NCBI RefSeq assembly: GCF_902833045.1
Contig: NZ_CADFDU010000005.1
Coordinates: 248,583 to 312,582, forward strand
DNA length: 64,000 nt
Direction: 5' to 3'
From: Burkholderia sp. BCC0322
GTDB taxonomy: Bacteria; Pseudomonadota; Gammaproteobacteria; Burkholderiales; Burkholderiaceae
Each line of letters opens with the position of its first letter. The first letter of the stretch is position 1. Shown here one piece after another: positions 1 to 8,675 of the stretch. The position numbers and the translations under genes are program-made. The notes beneath the pieces are model-generated. The model saw nothing but the letters and a program-made list of their open reading frames with translations, did not search any database and had not been told where the DNA came from.

Positions 1-1
1 C

Positions 2-1288
2 CGCTCGCGACACGAGACCGCGATCATGGAACTGGTCGGCGTGATCCAGGCGATCGACTACCTGACGCGCAACCTTCGCCGCTTCATGAAGCCGCAGCGC
101 CGGCACGTCGGGATTTTCTATCGGGCCGGGCAGGCGCACGTCGAATACCAGCCGTTGGGTGTCATCGGCGTGATGGCGCCGTGGAACTACCCGTTCGCGC
201 TCACGTTCATTCCGCTGGCCACCGCGCTGGCCGCGGGCAACCGCGCGATGCTCAAGCCATCCGAACTGACGCCGCGCACCAGCGAGGTGATGCGCCGGAT
301 GCTCGCGGAGACCTTCCCGAGCGAAGAAGTCGCGGTCGTGCTCGGCGGCCCGGAAGTCGGCGCCGCCTTCAGCGGCTTGCCGTTCGACCATCTGCTGTTC
401 ACCGGCAGCACGCAGGTGGGCCGCAAGGTCATGAAGGCGGCCAGCGACAATCTGGTGCCGGTGACGCTCGAACTCGGCGGCAAGAGCCCGGCGATCGTCG
501 CGAGAGGGCACGTCGACGGCCGGACGATGTCCAGCATCGTGTTCGGCAAGCTGTCGAACGGCGGGCAGACCTGCGTCGCGCCGGATTACGCGCTGGTGCA
601 TGAAGACGACCTCGACGCGTTCATCGCGCAATACGATGCGGCCGTCGCGCGCTTCTACCCGGACGGGCCGACCAGCCCGGACTACACGTCGATCGTCAGC
701 GACCGGCATTACGATCGCCTGAAACGTCTCGTCGACGAAGCACGCAGCCAAGGCGCACGCGTGATCGAGGCGGGCGTGAACCCGCAGCAGGCGGCCACCC
801 GCAAGCGGACGCTCGCGCCCACGCTGATCGTCGGGGCCGGCGACGATACGACCGTCATGCAGGAAGAGATCTTCGGGCCGATCCTGCCGGTGCGCACCTA
901 TCGCACGATCGACGAAGTCGTCGACTACGTGAATGCGCGTCCGCGGCCGCTCGCGCTGTATTACTTCGGCGCGCGGGACAGCGACTGCGCGTCGTTGCTG
1001 ACGCGCACCACGTCGGGCAATGTCGGCATCAACAACACGCTCCTGCATGTCGCGCAGGAAGACCTGCCGTTCGGCGGCGTCGGTCCGAGCGGGATGGGGG
1101 CGTATCACGGCATCGAGGGATTCCGCGCGATGAGCCATGCCAAGGGCGTGTTCGCGCTGGGGCGCTGGAACCTGCCGAGCCTGCTGCGCGCGCCGTTCGG
1201 CAAGCTCGCGGATCTGTCGCTGGCGGCGCTGCTCGGGCGGAGCCGGGAACCGGAGGGCGTGCGGGCGGGATTGACCGCGAAGCGCTGA
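2..1288 (+). CDS. Aldehyde dehydrogenase, coniferyl-aldehyde-dehydrogenase type (5' end outside window)
   Basis: NAD(P)-dependent oxidation of an aldehyde to its acid in the cytoplasm. The frame is already open at base 2, so the true start lies upstream. The 428 visible residues compare with about 475 in the family, leaving roughly 50 N-terminal residues outside. The Rossmann and catalytic signatures are present: APWNYPF near the start, FTGSTQVGRKV, the general-base Glu in LELGGKSP (codon 470-472) and the nucleophile Cys in GGQTCVAPD (codon 571-573). PFGGVGPSGMGAYHG near the C-terminus is typical of the coniferyl/long-chain aldehyde branch. The exact aldehyde cannot be told from sequence, and the gene's upstream partners are not visible. 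Confidence 0.88.
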   Translation, partial: RSRHETAIMELVGVIQAIDYLTRNLRRFMKPQRRHVGIFYRAGQAHVEYQPLGVIGVMAPWNYPFALTFIPLATALAAGNRAMLKPSELTPRTSEVMRRMLAETFPSEEVAVVLGGPEVGAAFSGLPFDHLLFTGSTQVGRKVMKAASDNLVPVTLELGGKSPAIVARGHVDGRTMSSIVFGKLSNGGQTCVAPDYALVHEDDLDAFIAQYDAAVARFYPDGPTSPDYTSIVSDRHYDRLKRLVDEARSQGARVIEAGVNPQQAATRKRTLAPTLIVGAGDDTTVMQEEIFGPILPVRTYRTIDEVVDYVNARPRPLALYYFGARDSDCASLLTRTTSGNVGINNTLLHVAQEDLPFGGVGPSGMGAYHGIEGFRAMSHAKGVFALGRWNLPSLLRAPFGKLADLSLAALLGRSREPEGVRAGLTAKR

Positions 1289-1627
1289 GACCGGCGGCGC
1301 ACCGCGCCCGGCGCGCAGCGGTTTCGCAAGCAGCGCGCCGTGGGGGGGCGAACGCGAATGCGTCGGCGAGTGCGTGGTTCGGACCTCAACCGCGAACGAT
1401 GCCCACCAAGGCTTGTTGCGCGTGCCTGCCCCGTTGCGCATGGCGGTTTCATCGCAAATCGTCGCGGTGAATTCGACGGCGGCCGGCATCGCCGCGCCAT
1501 GCATCATCACGAATTCCATTTCCGGCAGCGCCGGCAAGCTGGCCGGAAAAACGGCGGCGGTGATCCATGTGCGCGGGCTTGGTTATCAGTCGCCGGGCTC
1601 GTTCACGCAAGCGGCCGGATTCGATCT
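1289..1627. other. Intergenic region with a possible coding remnant
   Basis: This 339-bp gap lies between the aldehyde dehydrogenase and the end of the LysE-type gene. I see no intact gene. On the minus strand (about 1445-1576) a frame reads ITAAVFPASLPALPEMEF and continues VMMHGAAMPAAVEFTATICDE, which resembles the tail of a LysR-type effector domain but has no start and no upstream domain. It may be a decayed gene end. No terminator with a T-tract is evident. Confidence 0.3.
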
Positions 1628-2245
1628 TCAGCGCCCGCCGCGTGCGATGGCGAGCGCGACGCCGAAGCCGACGAGCAGACAACCGAAGGTGCGGTCGATC
1701 CAGTGGCGCAGTGCCAGCAGCCGATCGCGGACGGCCGTCGCGGAGAAGCACAGGGCCACCAGGCTGAACCAGCCGGCATGCGCGACGGCGATGAACGCGC
1801 CGTAGCCGATCTGCACGATCAACGGCGTGTCCGGCCGCACGGCCTGCATGAACAGGCTGACGATGAACACCGTGGTCTTGGGGTTCAGCGCATTGGTCAG
1901 GAAGCCGGTGCGCAGCGCGGCCAGATCGGATAGCGGTGCGGCCGGTGCATCCGGCTGCCCGTTGCCGGCCTTCGTCATGAGCATCTTCACGCCGAGGTAG
2001 ATCAGGTAGATCGCGCCGACCAGCTTGACGGCATTGAAGAGCCACAGGGACTGGCGGATCAGCAGGCCGACGCCCAGCAGCGTGTAACTCACGTGAATCG
2101 TCACGCCGAGCCCGATACCCAGCGCGGTGAGCACGCCCGAACGGCGCGACAGCATCAGGCTGTTGCGCGTGACCATCGCGAAATCCGGCCCCGGGCTGAT
2201 CACGGCAAGCAGTGTGATGGTGACTACAACTATCAACTCGGTCAT
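1628..2245 (-). CDS. LysE/RhtB family amino-acid exporter
   Basis: Inner-membrane exporter of the LysE/RhtB family, which expels amino acids or homoserine-lactone-like compounds. It has 205 residues, the family's usual length, with about six hydrophobic segments. The family's N-terminal signature SPGPDFAMVTRNSL is at residues 18-31. The ATG at 2245 is chosen because AAGGACA precedes it; an upstream in-frame ATG at 2281 has no site. It is divergent from the LysR gene 67 bp away, a common arrangement in which the regulator controls the exporter. The substrate cannot be assigned. Confidence 0.88.
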   Translation of the reverse strand: MTELIVVVTITLLAVISPGPDFAMVTRNSLMLSRRSGVLTALGIGLGVTIHVSYTLLGVGLLIRQSLWLFNAVKLVGAIYLIYLGVKMLMTKAGNGQPDAPAAPLSDLAALRTGFLTNALNPKTTVFIVSLFMQAVRPDTPLIVQIGYGAFIAVAHAGWFSLVALCFSATAVRDRLLALRHWIDRTFGCLLVGFGVALAIARGGR

Positions 2246-2312
2246 CGTCTTGTCCTTGCGATTGATGGCTTGATGGCCCAATCTTATGGATCATGTTCCA
2301 TCGGGAAAAGCG

Positions 2313-3239
2313 ATGATTTCTGACCAGAATGGTGAGATTGACTCACAATCGGTTCGCGTGAACCTGCCTTCGCTGATGGCGCTGCGTTGCTTCGAGGCGG
2401 CGGCGCGTCACGAGAACTTCAGCCGTGCTGCCGACGAACTGTGCTTGACCCATGGCGCGGTGAGCCGCGCGGTGCGATTGCTCGAGGGCGACCTGGGCGT
2501 GGCGCTGTTTCTGCGGCGCAGCCGTCGCGTGTTTCTGACCGATGCGGGCCGCAAGCTGGCGCAGGCCGTCCATGAAGGGCTCGGGCTGATGCGGCACGCC
2601 GCGCAGGAATTGCGTACCGAGGCTGCCCGGGCGCGGCGCTGGGTTCTGTCGTGCGAGCCGACGCTTCTGATGCGCTGGCTGATTCCGCGCTGGCCGGATT
2701 TTCAGGAGCGGTATGCAGGCGTCGACATTCACCTGGCGGCCGCGGGTGGCCCGTTTTCATTCGACAGCGGCATCGACATGGCGATTCGACGCAATGACTT
2801 TGCGTGGCCAGCGGGTTATCACGCGGAGCGGCTGTTCGCGGAGAAGATCGGGCCGGTTTGCCGGCCGGACAAGGTCGATGCGTGGTTTTCCGCGCGTCGC
2901 GGCGATCGTTCATTGAAGAAGGACGCGCCGCGGTTGCATACGCGGACACGGCCGGACGCATGGAAGGAATGGGCGGTGGCGGCGAATCAGCCGGTGGCGG
3001 GCGGGCGCGGGCAGGTGTTCGACCATTTCTACTTCAGCCTGCAGGCGGCGGTCGCGGGGCTCGGTGTCGCCATGGGTCCGTGGCATCTCGTTCGCGATGA
3101 TATCGAAAGCGGTGTGCTGGTCGCGCCGATGGGGTTCGTCGAGGATGGCTCGCATTACTGCTTGTTGACGCCGGAACCGGTGGCGGCGGGGAGTGCGCAG
3201 GCGGAGTTGCTGGGGTGGTTGAGGGCGGTGGTTGGATGA
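2313..3239 (+). CDS. LysR-type transcriptional regulator (GcvA-like)
   Basis: Cytoplasmic DNA-binding regulator of 308 residues. The N-terminal winged helix-turn-helix reads ALRCFEAAARHENFSRAADE then LTHGAVSRAVRLLE, and is followed by a periplasmic-binding-fold effector domain. The RWLIPRWPDFQERYAGVDI stretch is typical of the GcvA/AmpR branch. The ATG at 2313 has GGGAA seven bases upstream; the ATG at 2286 in the same frame has none. Divergence from the LysE-type exporter suggests that exporter is its target. The inducer is unknown. Confidence 0.85.
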   Translation: MISDQNGEIDSQSVRVNLPSLMALRCFEAAARHENFSRAADELCLTHGAVSRAVRLLEGDLGVALFLRRSRRVFLTDAGRKLAQAVHEGLGLMRHAAQELRTEAARARRWVLSCEPTLLMRWLIPRWPDFQERYAGVDIHLAAAGGPFSFDSGIDMAIRRNDFAWPAGYHAERLFAEKIGPVCRPDKVDAWFSARRGDRSLKKDAPRLHTRTRPDAWKEWAVAANQPVAGGRGQVFDHFYFSLQAAVAGLGVAMGPWHLVRDDIESGVLVAPMGFVEDGSHYCLLTPEPVAAGSAQAELLGWLRAVVG

Positions 3240-3343
3240 AGGGCGGCTGGCGACGTGTGCGATCGGCTGCCGCCTTGACGATCTTGCGAAGCCGCATGTG
3301 CCGCGACTCGATCGCGTGGGTCGTACAGACAATCTTCCGGATG

Positions 3344-4363
3344 TCATCCAGTCGCTTCTTTCGACCAACGCTTCATCGCCCGGCTGAATGCGGATGTGTT
3401 TTTATACCCCAATCGCGCAGCAATCTCCTTGATCGAATATTCCTTTTTGGAAAGATATTGCGACGTCAGGTCTTGACGTACAAGGTTGTGCATGGCGCTG
3501 AACGACGTTCCCATTTCCTGGAGTTTGCGCTGCAAGCTGCGCAGTGACAGTCCGAGCGCGCTGGAAAAATCGGCGATGTCTTGACACGCGGGGTTGTCAT
3601 ACATCAGGCCGAGCAGTCGTCCGATGAGGTCCGACGGGACCCAGTGCGCCAGTTCGAATTCGCGCTTTGCGCACGCCTTTTTTGCCAATTCGAATTCTAT
3701 CGGGTGTGCGAGCGGAAGCGCGGTCTCAAGCGTTGATCGATCGAACTCAAGAAAATTTTCGCTGGAATTGAATTCGATCGGGCAGTTGAAATAGGCACGA
3801 TAAGATTCCACGTGCGGGGGCTCCGGATAAGAAAATCCTATCCTCAGGAACGCCGGATACTTGCCGATCAAATCATGCATCTCCCGGCGAATGGCGGTGA
3901 AAACCATGTCGGTATTCAAAACAAGGAGATCCGAGCGATAGGTATACCCGCCAACCGCGATCCTGGCCACATCGCCCCTCGTCGTCATCCTCATTCTGAA
4001 ATAACTGATCCCCAGCAATGGATGCTCGAAGCCCAGGCGCAGCGCGTCACCCAGCGTCGGGCTCACCAGCATCGCGTGGGCCCGCAGGCCGTACGATGTC
4101 ACCGGGATCGCGTTTCCGATATGAAGCCCGATCGCGGTGTCGCCGGTTGCCTCGAGTGCATTCGCAAACAGCACCATTTCCTGCGCATGCGTGACCATTG
4201 CGTTGGGTCGCTCGACGTCCGAGGGGGAAATGCCCGTGCCTCTCAGCAGGACGTCGACGGGAACCCCCATACGCTTCATGAAGTCGAGCGTGACGAAGAT
4301 GGTGTGAAGCGGCGCGGGACGTTGCGCTGCAGTGCGGTGACTGACGTCGGCTACCGGCTTCAT
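3344..4363 (-). CDS. AraC-family regulator (OruR/ArgR-like)
   Basis: Transcription factor of 339 residues with an AraC-binding-like N-terminal domain (about residues 20-205) and a C-terminal AraC helix-turn-helix pair. The second helix is visible as YSIKEIAARLGYKNTSAFSR close to the end. The start at 4363 follows AAGGCG; an upstream extension to 4468 would overlap the acetyltransferase gene. It sits 13 bp behind the GNAT gene and is probably co-transcribed with it. It is divergent from the polyamine-type transporter, which makes that transporter its most likely target. This is inference from position only. Confidence 0.85.
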   Translation of the reverse strand: MKPVADVSHRTAAQRPAPLHTIFVTLDFMKRMGVPVDVLLRGTGISPSDVERPNAMVTHAQEMVLFANALEATGDTAIGLHIGNAIPVTSYGLRAHAMLVSPTLGDALRLGFEHPLLGISYFRMRMTTRGDVARIAVGGYTYRSDLLVLNTDMVFTAIRREMHDLIGKYPAFLRIGFSYPEPPHVESYRAYFNCPIEFNSSENFLEFDRSTLETALPLAHPIEFELAKKACAKREFELAHWVPSDLIGRLLGLMYDNPACQDIADFSSALGLSLRSLQRKLQEMGTSFSAMHNLVRQDLTSQYLSKKEYSIKEIAARLGYKNTSAFSRAMKRWSKEATG

Positions 4364-4376
4364 TTGACGCCTTGGA

Positions 4377-4832
4377 TCACGCATTTCCGAGCGACTTCGT
4401 AAACACGACCTGGCATCCATACTCGTCCAGTTCGCCGCGCTTCCACCCGAGACGCTGGTAGAAGCCATCGGCTCGCGAGCCTGGATCGGTCACGAGCGTG
4501 ACTTGCGCCACGCCCTTCTCCTTCAACCACGTCAGCGCACGGTCGAGCAACGCGCGGCCGATGCCGGCGTCATGGAATGACGGCCTCACAAACAATGCAG
4601 TGATGAACGGCTTTTCGGTGATGACCGGCAGGCAGATCCCGACCACCTCATCACGAGATTCACAAATCCAGCCGCCTCCCTGCCTGATTTTCTCGATCAA
4701 GAGGTTGCGGTTGAGCAGGTGAACCTGGTGAGGATGGATTCTATTCTCGCTCACGGAGAATCGCACGTCATAAAAAGCGCCGATGTCGCGCTCGGTCATT
4801 CGGCGGTATTCCAGCTTCTCAGCAATGGCCAT
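4377..4832 (-). CDS. GNAT family N-acetyltransferase
   Basis: Acetyl-CoA-dependent acyltransferase of 151 residues, one GNAT fold. Motif A is visible as ALFVRPSFHDAGIGRALLDR (about residues 78-97), and FYQRLGWKR (about residues 124-132) is the usual motif B region. The first gene of a two-gene leftward unit with the AraC regulator. In this setting a polyamine or amino-acid N-acetyltransferase is plausible, but the sequence does not decide the substrate. Confidence 0.82.
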   Translation of the reverse strand: MAIAEKLEYRRMTERDIGAFYDVRFSVSENRIHPHQVHLLNRNLLIEKIRQGGGWICESRDEVVGICLPVITEKPFITALFVRPSFHDAGIGRALLDRALTWLKEKGVAQVTLVTDPGSRADGFYQRLGWKRGELDEYGCQVVFTKSLGNA

Positions 4833-5238
4833 ATTCGATATCGTTTCTCATCTCGTTATATGAAATATACGCGGTACGACTTAGGCAACTATCTCACGAT
4901 TTTTGCAATTCCACCAACGATCATGACGCGGGAGCGGGATAGCTATCGACATGTGCCGCCGCGGACGGCCGTCGGCGTGGGGCGCGGCACCCGGCGACCG
5001 TTCATGGTGGTCTGGCGATTGGCCAATAATTTAATATCCCTACGATCACAATTGCACTAATTAGTGAATTTCCGTATCTGAAATAATTTGCCAAAAAATA
5101 CCGAATGCCAAATTTATAATTTCATTGTCGCTCACGGGTAACACTTTGGCGCGAACGGCACGGGCAACCCCTGTAAATGAAGCAGTCAATTTGATACGCT
5201 TCCTGCCAATCGAACCGACCGATTTGAGGTTATTGGTA
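4833..5238. promoter_or_regulatory. AT-rich divergent promoter region
   Basis: This 406-bp stretch between the GNAT/AraC unit and the polyamine-type transporter is clearly richer in A and T than its surroundings, especially 4830-4920 and 5025-5130. It must hold both promoters. I could not single out convincing -35/-10 pairs or an AraC site. Confidence 0.5.
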
Positions 5239-6153
5239 GTGCGCCAAGTCCCTATAGTCCACCTGCTGAAATCATGGCGGAAGATGTATAACCCGGCGGT
5301 GGCCGTCATGGTCGCGGGTGTTGTGCTTCCGATGATCGTCCTGGCAGTGGTCTCGCTCAGCGTGCCGCTCGACTTCGGCGGCGTTGCGTGGGGCAACTTC
5401 ACTGCTCGGGCGTACGAGCGGGTTGTCTTCGATCGGGACTTTGATGGGTCGTTTGTCGTTCAGCGGGGGTATCTCGCCATTTTCGCGCGGTCGATGGCCA
5501 TGGCCCTGCTGACCACCGCGGGATGTCTGTTGATCGGATTCCCGACGGCGCTTTTCATGGCGACGCGCCCGCGGAAGTGGAAAGCCGCGTTGCTGATCTT
5601 GATCACGATCCCGTTCTGGACCTGCGTCGTCGTCCAGATGTACGGGTGGATCATCATCATCGCGGACAACGGCCTGGTGAATCAGATATTGACCAGGGCG
5701 GGCCTCATGCAAGGCCCGCTCGGCCTGCTCTATACCGATCTCGCGACGGTGATCGGCCTCGTCTATGCGTTCACGCCATTCATGATCCTGCCGATCTTCG
5801 CGGCGCTCGATGATCTCGACTGGCGGTTGGTCGAAGCGGCCTACGATCTGGGCGCACACAAGCCGGCCGCGCTTGCCCATGTCGTCGTGCCGTGCTGCCG
5901 GCCGGGCATCATGGCGGGCGTCGGCCTCGTCTTCGTTCCGGCACTGGGTTCCTATACGATCCCGGGTTTGCTCGGTGGCAACCATGCTTTCATGATCGGC
6001 AACTTGATCGATTTCCAGTTCGCCGGTGGACGGGATTGGCCTTTGGGCGCTGCCATGTCGTTTGCATTGCTCGCCGTCGTGCTTCTGGCGATGCTCGTGT
6101 CTCGACTGGGCGTGCTCTTTCAACGACAGGAGCGCGTTCATGAGTTCGCGTGA
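5239..6153 (+). CDS. ABC transporter permease, spermidine/putrescine type (PotB/PotH-like)
   Basis: Inner-membrane subunit of a polyamine-type importer. It has about six hydrophobic segments and the cytoplasmic EAA loop EAAYDLGAHKPAALAHVVVP, which docks on the ATPase. The start is uncertain. The GTG at 5239 (304 residues) has GAGG ten bases upstream; the ATG at 5284 has only a poorly placed GGAAG; a TTG at 5125 would add an unusual leader. The next permease overlaps by 14 bp, so translation is coupled. No ATPase gene is present in the operon. Confidence 0.85.
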   Translation: MRQVPIVHLLKSWRKMYNPAVAVMVAGVVLPMIVLAVVSLSVPLDFGGVAWGNFTARAYERVVFDRDFDGSFVVQRGYLAIFARSMAMALLTTAGCLLIGFPTALFMATRPRKWKAALLILITIPFWTCVVVQMYGWIIIIADNGLVNQILTRAGLMQGPLGLLYTDLATVIGLVYAFTPFMILPIFAALDDLDWRLVEAAYDLGAHKPAALAHVVVPCCRPGIMAGVGLVFVPALGSYTIPGLLGGNHAFMIGNLIDFQFAGGRDWPLGAAMSFALLAVVLLAMLVSRLGVLFQRQERVHEFA

Positions 6154-6991
6154 ACTGCGCCGGTTTCCGTTGACCCGTCCAATCGCATTCGCGGTGTTGT
6201 TGTTCCTCTATCTGCCGATGCTGATCGTGATAGGGATGAGCTTCAACGTCGGTCAGTCGGCCCTCATATGGGACGGGTTCGGTATCCGTGGTTACGTGGA
6301 AGCCTGGTCTGATCCGACCTTGGTCCGCGCCGCGAAGAACTCGCTGCTGCTGGCGTTGGCGTCGATGGTGCTTTCCACCACGCTTGCGACGAGTGCAGCG
6401 GTCGCCTGGTGGTCGCGAAGCGATCGGCGCGGTTTCGACCCGGCGGGACTTCTCATCGCGCTTCCTCTGGCAATACCCGAAATCGTGCTAGCGATCGCCA
6501 CCATGATGCTGTTCTCGATGTTCGGGACCGAGTCCGCATTTGGCGTCGTCCTGTTCGCGCATGTGGTCTTTTGCGTGCCGCTTGCTTACCTGCCGATCAA
6601 AGCCAGGCTCAAGCGGATCGATCGCACCTTGCTCGAGGCCGCCGCGGACCTGTCAGCCACACCCTGGGCGGCGTTTCGGCACATCACCTTGCCTTTGGCG
6701 CTGCCCGGCATCGTCGCAGGGGCGCTGCTGTCGTTCGTCGCGTCGATGAATGACTACGTCACCAGTTACTTTCTCGCCGGGGCCGGCATGACCACGCTGC
6801 CAATGTACATCTTCAGTGCGATGAAGATCGGGATCACGCCCAAGGTCAGTGCGGTCTCGACCGTCGTCATCGGCCTTTCGTCGGTGCAGCTGATCGCGGT
6901 CTGGCTCATCGGTGCTCGAGGTAAAAAAAGATCCACGCCCACGCAATCCGAGATACATCACGCAAATCTCCAAGCAATAGGAACAGTATGA
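6140..6991 (+). CDS. ABC transporter permease, spermidine/putrescine type (PotC/PotI-like)
   Basis: Second inner-membrane subunit of the same importer, 283 residues. Its EAA loop is EAAADLSATPWAAFRHITLP, and it has the conserved FVASMNDYVTSYFLAG region typical of PotC/PotI. The start at 6140 follows an AGGAG sequence at 6128-6132 and overlaps the upstream permease by 14 bp. Its stop shares the sequence ATGA with the start of the binding-protein gene. The short charged tail after the last membrane segment (GARGKKRSTPTQSEIHH) is unremarkable. Confidence 0.86.
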   Translation: MSSRELRRFPLTRPIAFAVLLFLYLPMLIVIGMSFNVGQSALIWDGFGIRGYVEAWSDPTLVRAAKNSLLLALASMVLSTTLATSAAVAWWSRSDRRGFDPAGLLIALPLAIPEIVLAIATMMLFSMFGTESAFGVVLFAHVVFCVPLAYLPIKARLKRIDRTLLEAAADLSATPWAAFRHITLPLALPGIVAGALLSFVASMNDYVTSYFLAGAGMTTLPMYIFSAMKIGITPKVSAVSTVVIGLSSVQLIAVWLIGARGKKRSTPTQSEIHHANLQAIGTV

Positions 6992-8019
6992 AAAAAACAA
7001 TCGGGGCGATGCTGCTCCTTGCCGCTGTGACGACGCAGGCTGCCGAGCTTCATATCGGAAGCTGGCCGGGCATCCTGCCTGCGAACCTGATCAAGAAGTT
7101 CGAGACGGATACCGGGATCGAGACGACGCTGGACACCTATGCGAGCGATGCCGCACTGACCCAGAAACTGCAGGCGGGAGGCGGCGGCTACGACGTCGTG
7201 GTGGCCGGCGACTATTACGTCCCGGTGCTCGTGAAATCCGGCCTGTTGCTCAAGCTCGACAAGAGCAAGTTGCCGAATATCGCAAACATCAAGCCGGAAT
7301 ACCGTCATCCGGCATTCGATTCTCAGCGGGACTACGCGATGCCCTTTACGATCGTCCTGACCGGGTTTGCGTATGACAGCGCGCGCGTGCCGGGCGGCAG
7401 GCTCGACGATAGCTGGAAATCCTTTTTCGAGCCCCCCGCGGCACTGCGCGGCCAGATCGGCGCTCTGGACGTCGAGGAGGAGTTGTACATGGCCGCGAGC
7501 TGGTATCTGGGGCAGGACGAATGCACCGAGCGGCCCGAGGATGCGAAGCGCGTGCTTGACGTCCTGCAGAAGCAGAAGCCGTTCGTGAAGACATACAGCA
7601 ACGACGGAACGATCGACCGTCTCGCGTCCAGGCAAATCACCGTTCAGCACATCTGGAATGGTGCCGCTGCGCGCGCACAGGATCGTCTGGCGAGCATCCG
7701 ATTCGTGTATCCGAAAGAGGGCGTCCGGTTGTTCATGGATAGTCTGCTTATCCCGGCGAAAGCGCGGAACGTCGAATCGGCCTACAAGTTCGTCGACTGG
7801 ATGATGCGGCCTGAAAATATCGCGCTGGTGACGAACGCGATTCGGTACAACAACGAGATCATCGGGTCGGAGCGCTACGTTGATCCTGCGCTGCTGAACA
7901 ACCCCGCGACCAAGATGCCCGAGCAATACAAGGATAGGCTCAAACCGTACAAGATGTGCTCGCCTGCGGCGATTCAGCTACGCAACAAGGTCTGGCTGAA
8001 GTTGAAGGGAAATCAATGA
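6988..8019 (+). CDS. Polyamine-type periplasmic substrate-binding protein (PotD/PotF-like)
   Basis: Periplasmic receptor for the importer, 343 residues, with a cleavable signal peptide (KKTIGAMLLLAAVTTQAAE, cut near residue 19). The mature start LHIGSWPGILPANLIKKFE and the YDVVVAGDYYVPVLVKSGLL segment fit the PotD/PotF fold. Its start overlaps the permease stop as ATGA. In most pot operons the ATPase comes first, but here the order is permease-permease-receptor with no ATPase. The ligand could be a polyamine or a related amine; the binding pocket cannot be judged by eye. Confidence 0.86.
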   Translation: MKKTIGAMLLLAAVTTQAAELHIGSWPGILPANLIKKFETDTGIETTLDTYASDAALTQKLQAGGGGYDVVVAGDYYVPVLVKSGLLLKLDKSKLPNIANIKPEYRHPAFDSQRDYAMPFTIVLTGFAYDSARVPGGRLDDSWKSFFEPPAALRGQIGALDVEEELYMAASWYLGQDECTERPEDAKRVLDVLQKQKPFVKTYSNDGTIDRLASRQITVQHIWNGAAARAQDRLASIRFVYPKEGVRLFMDSLLIPAKARNVESAYKFVDWMMRPENIALVTNAIRYNNEIIGSERYVDPALLNNPATKMPEQYKDRLKPYKMCSPAAIQLRNKVWLKLKGNQ

Positions 8020-8675
8020 GAAGTGCTGGAGCTTGCTGACTTCCTGAATGAATCCTCGCTGCATGTTGCCGAAATCAGGCAGTGACGCGTCGGAAGCGGC
8101 CGTAGACGATGCCGCGAACATCGTCTACGGCCTGAGCTTGGCGTACACATTGAGAGACCACCATGGCTGACCGCATACTCTGGCACTGTCGACCTGCCGA
8201 AACGCATGGCGTAGGCACGCCCGTGCGTCCCTCGGCACGAATCGCCGGATGCGATCGTCGACTACAGGAACCCTTGAACAGGCGGGGGGGGGGACACAAG
8301 CATCCCGGTGCCGACGGGCGCGCGGGCGCAGCGAGCGCGTCTTTGCACTTTCTCCGGTCGATCGAGCCTGGAATTCCATCTGGATCCCACTGTCGTAGCG
8401 CTTGCGCGCTCGGCATGCGGCCGGGTCATCAAGCAGCGAACGGACCAGCTTGTTCCGGTAAGAACAATTAGCCTCAGTTGCCGGCCCCGCCTGGCTTCTG
8501 CGACGCGTTAGCGCTCGGCGCAGGGCGCTCGCGATCGCCCCTCTCGATCGCGCTTTTTATTCCGAACGGCCATTGCGTTCGTTCGGTTAAGTATATTAAG
8601 CATGACGAATAATATTGAACTATGACGGTTGCAAATCGACCCGTTCAAAACATTGCACAAACCAAAGGAACCGAG
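8020..8675. other. Intergenic region with hairpin and G10 tract
   Basis: This 656-bp gap holds a perfect 14-bp hairpin at 8098-8132 and a run of ten G at 8284-8293. Several overlapping frames are open on both strands but none has a recognisable protein or a convincing ribosome site. The last 100 bases are AT-rich and probably carry the promoter of the H-NS-like gene. Confidence 0.5.
8098..8132 (+). terminator. Perfect 14-bp inverted repeat downstream of the polyamine-type transporter
   Basis: Arms GGCCGTAGACGATG (8098-8111) and CATCGTCTACGGCC (8119-8132) pair perfectly around a 7-base loop. It lies 79 bp after the stop of the binding-protein gene. There is no T-tract, so it may be a transcript-end stabilising structure or a protein site rather than a classical intrinsic terminator. 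Confidence 0.5.

Noticed and set aside
8163-8471. Rightward frame of 102 codons between the transporter and the H-NS-like gene
   Set aside because: No ribosome site, a G10 run inside it and biased, domain-free translation.
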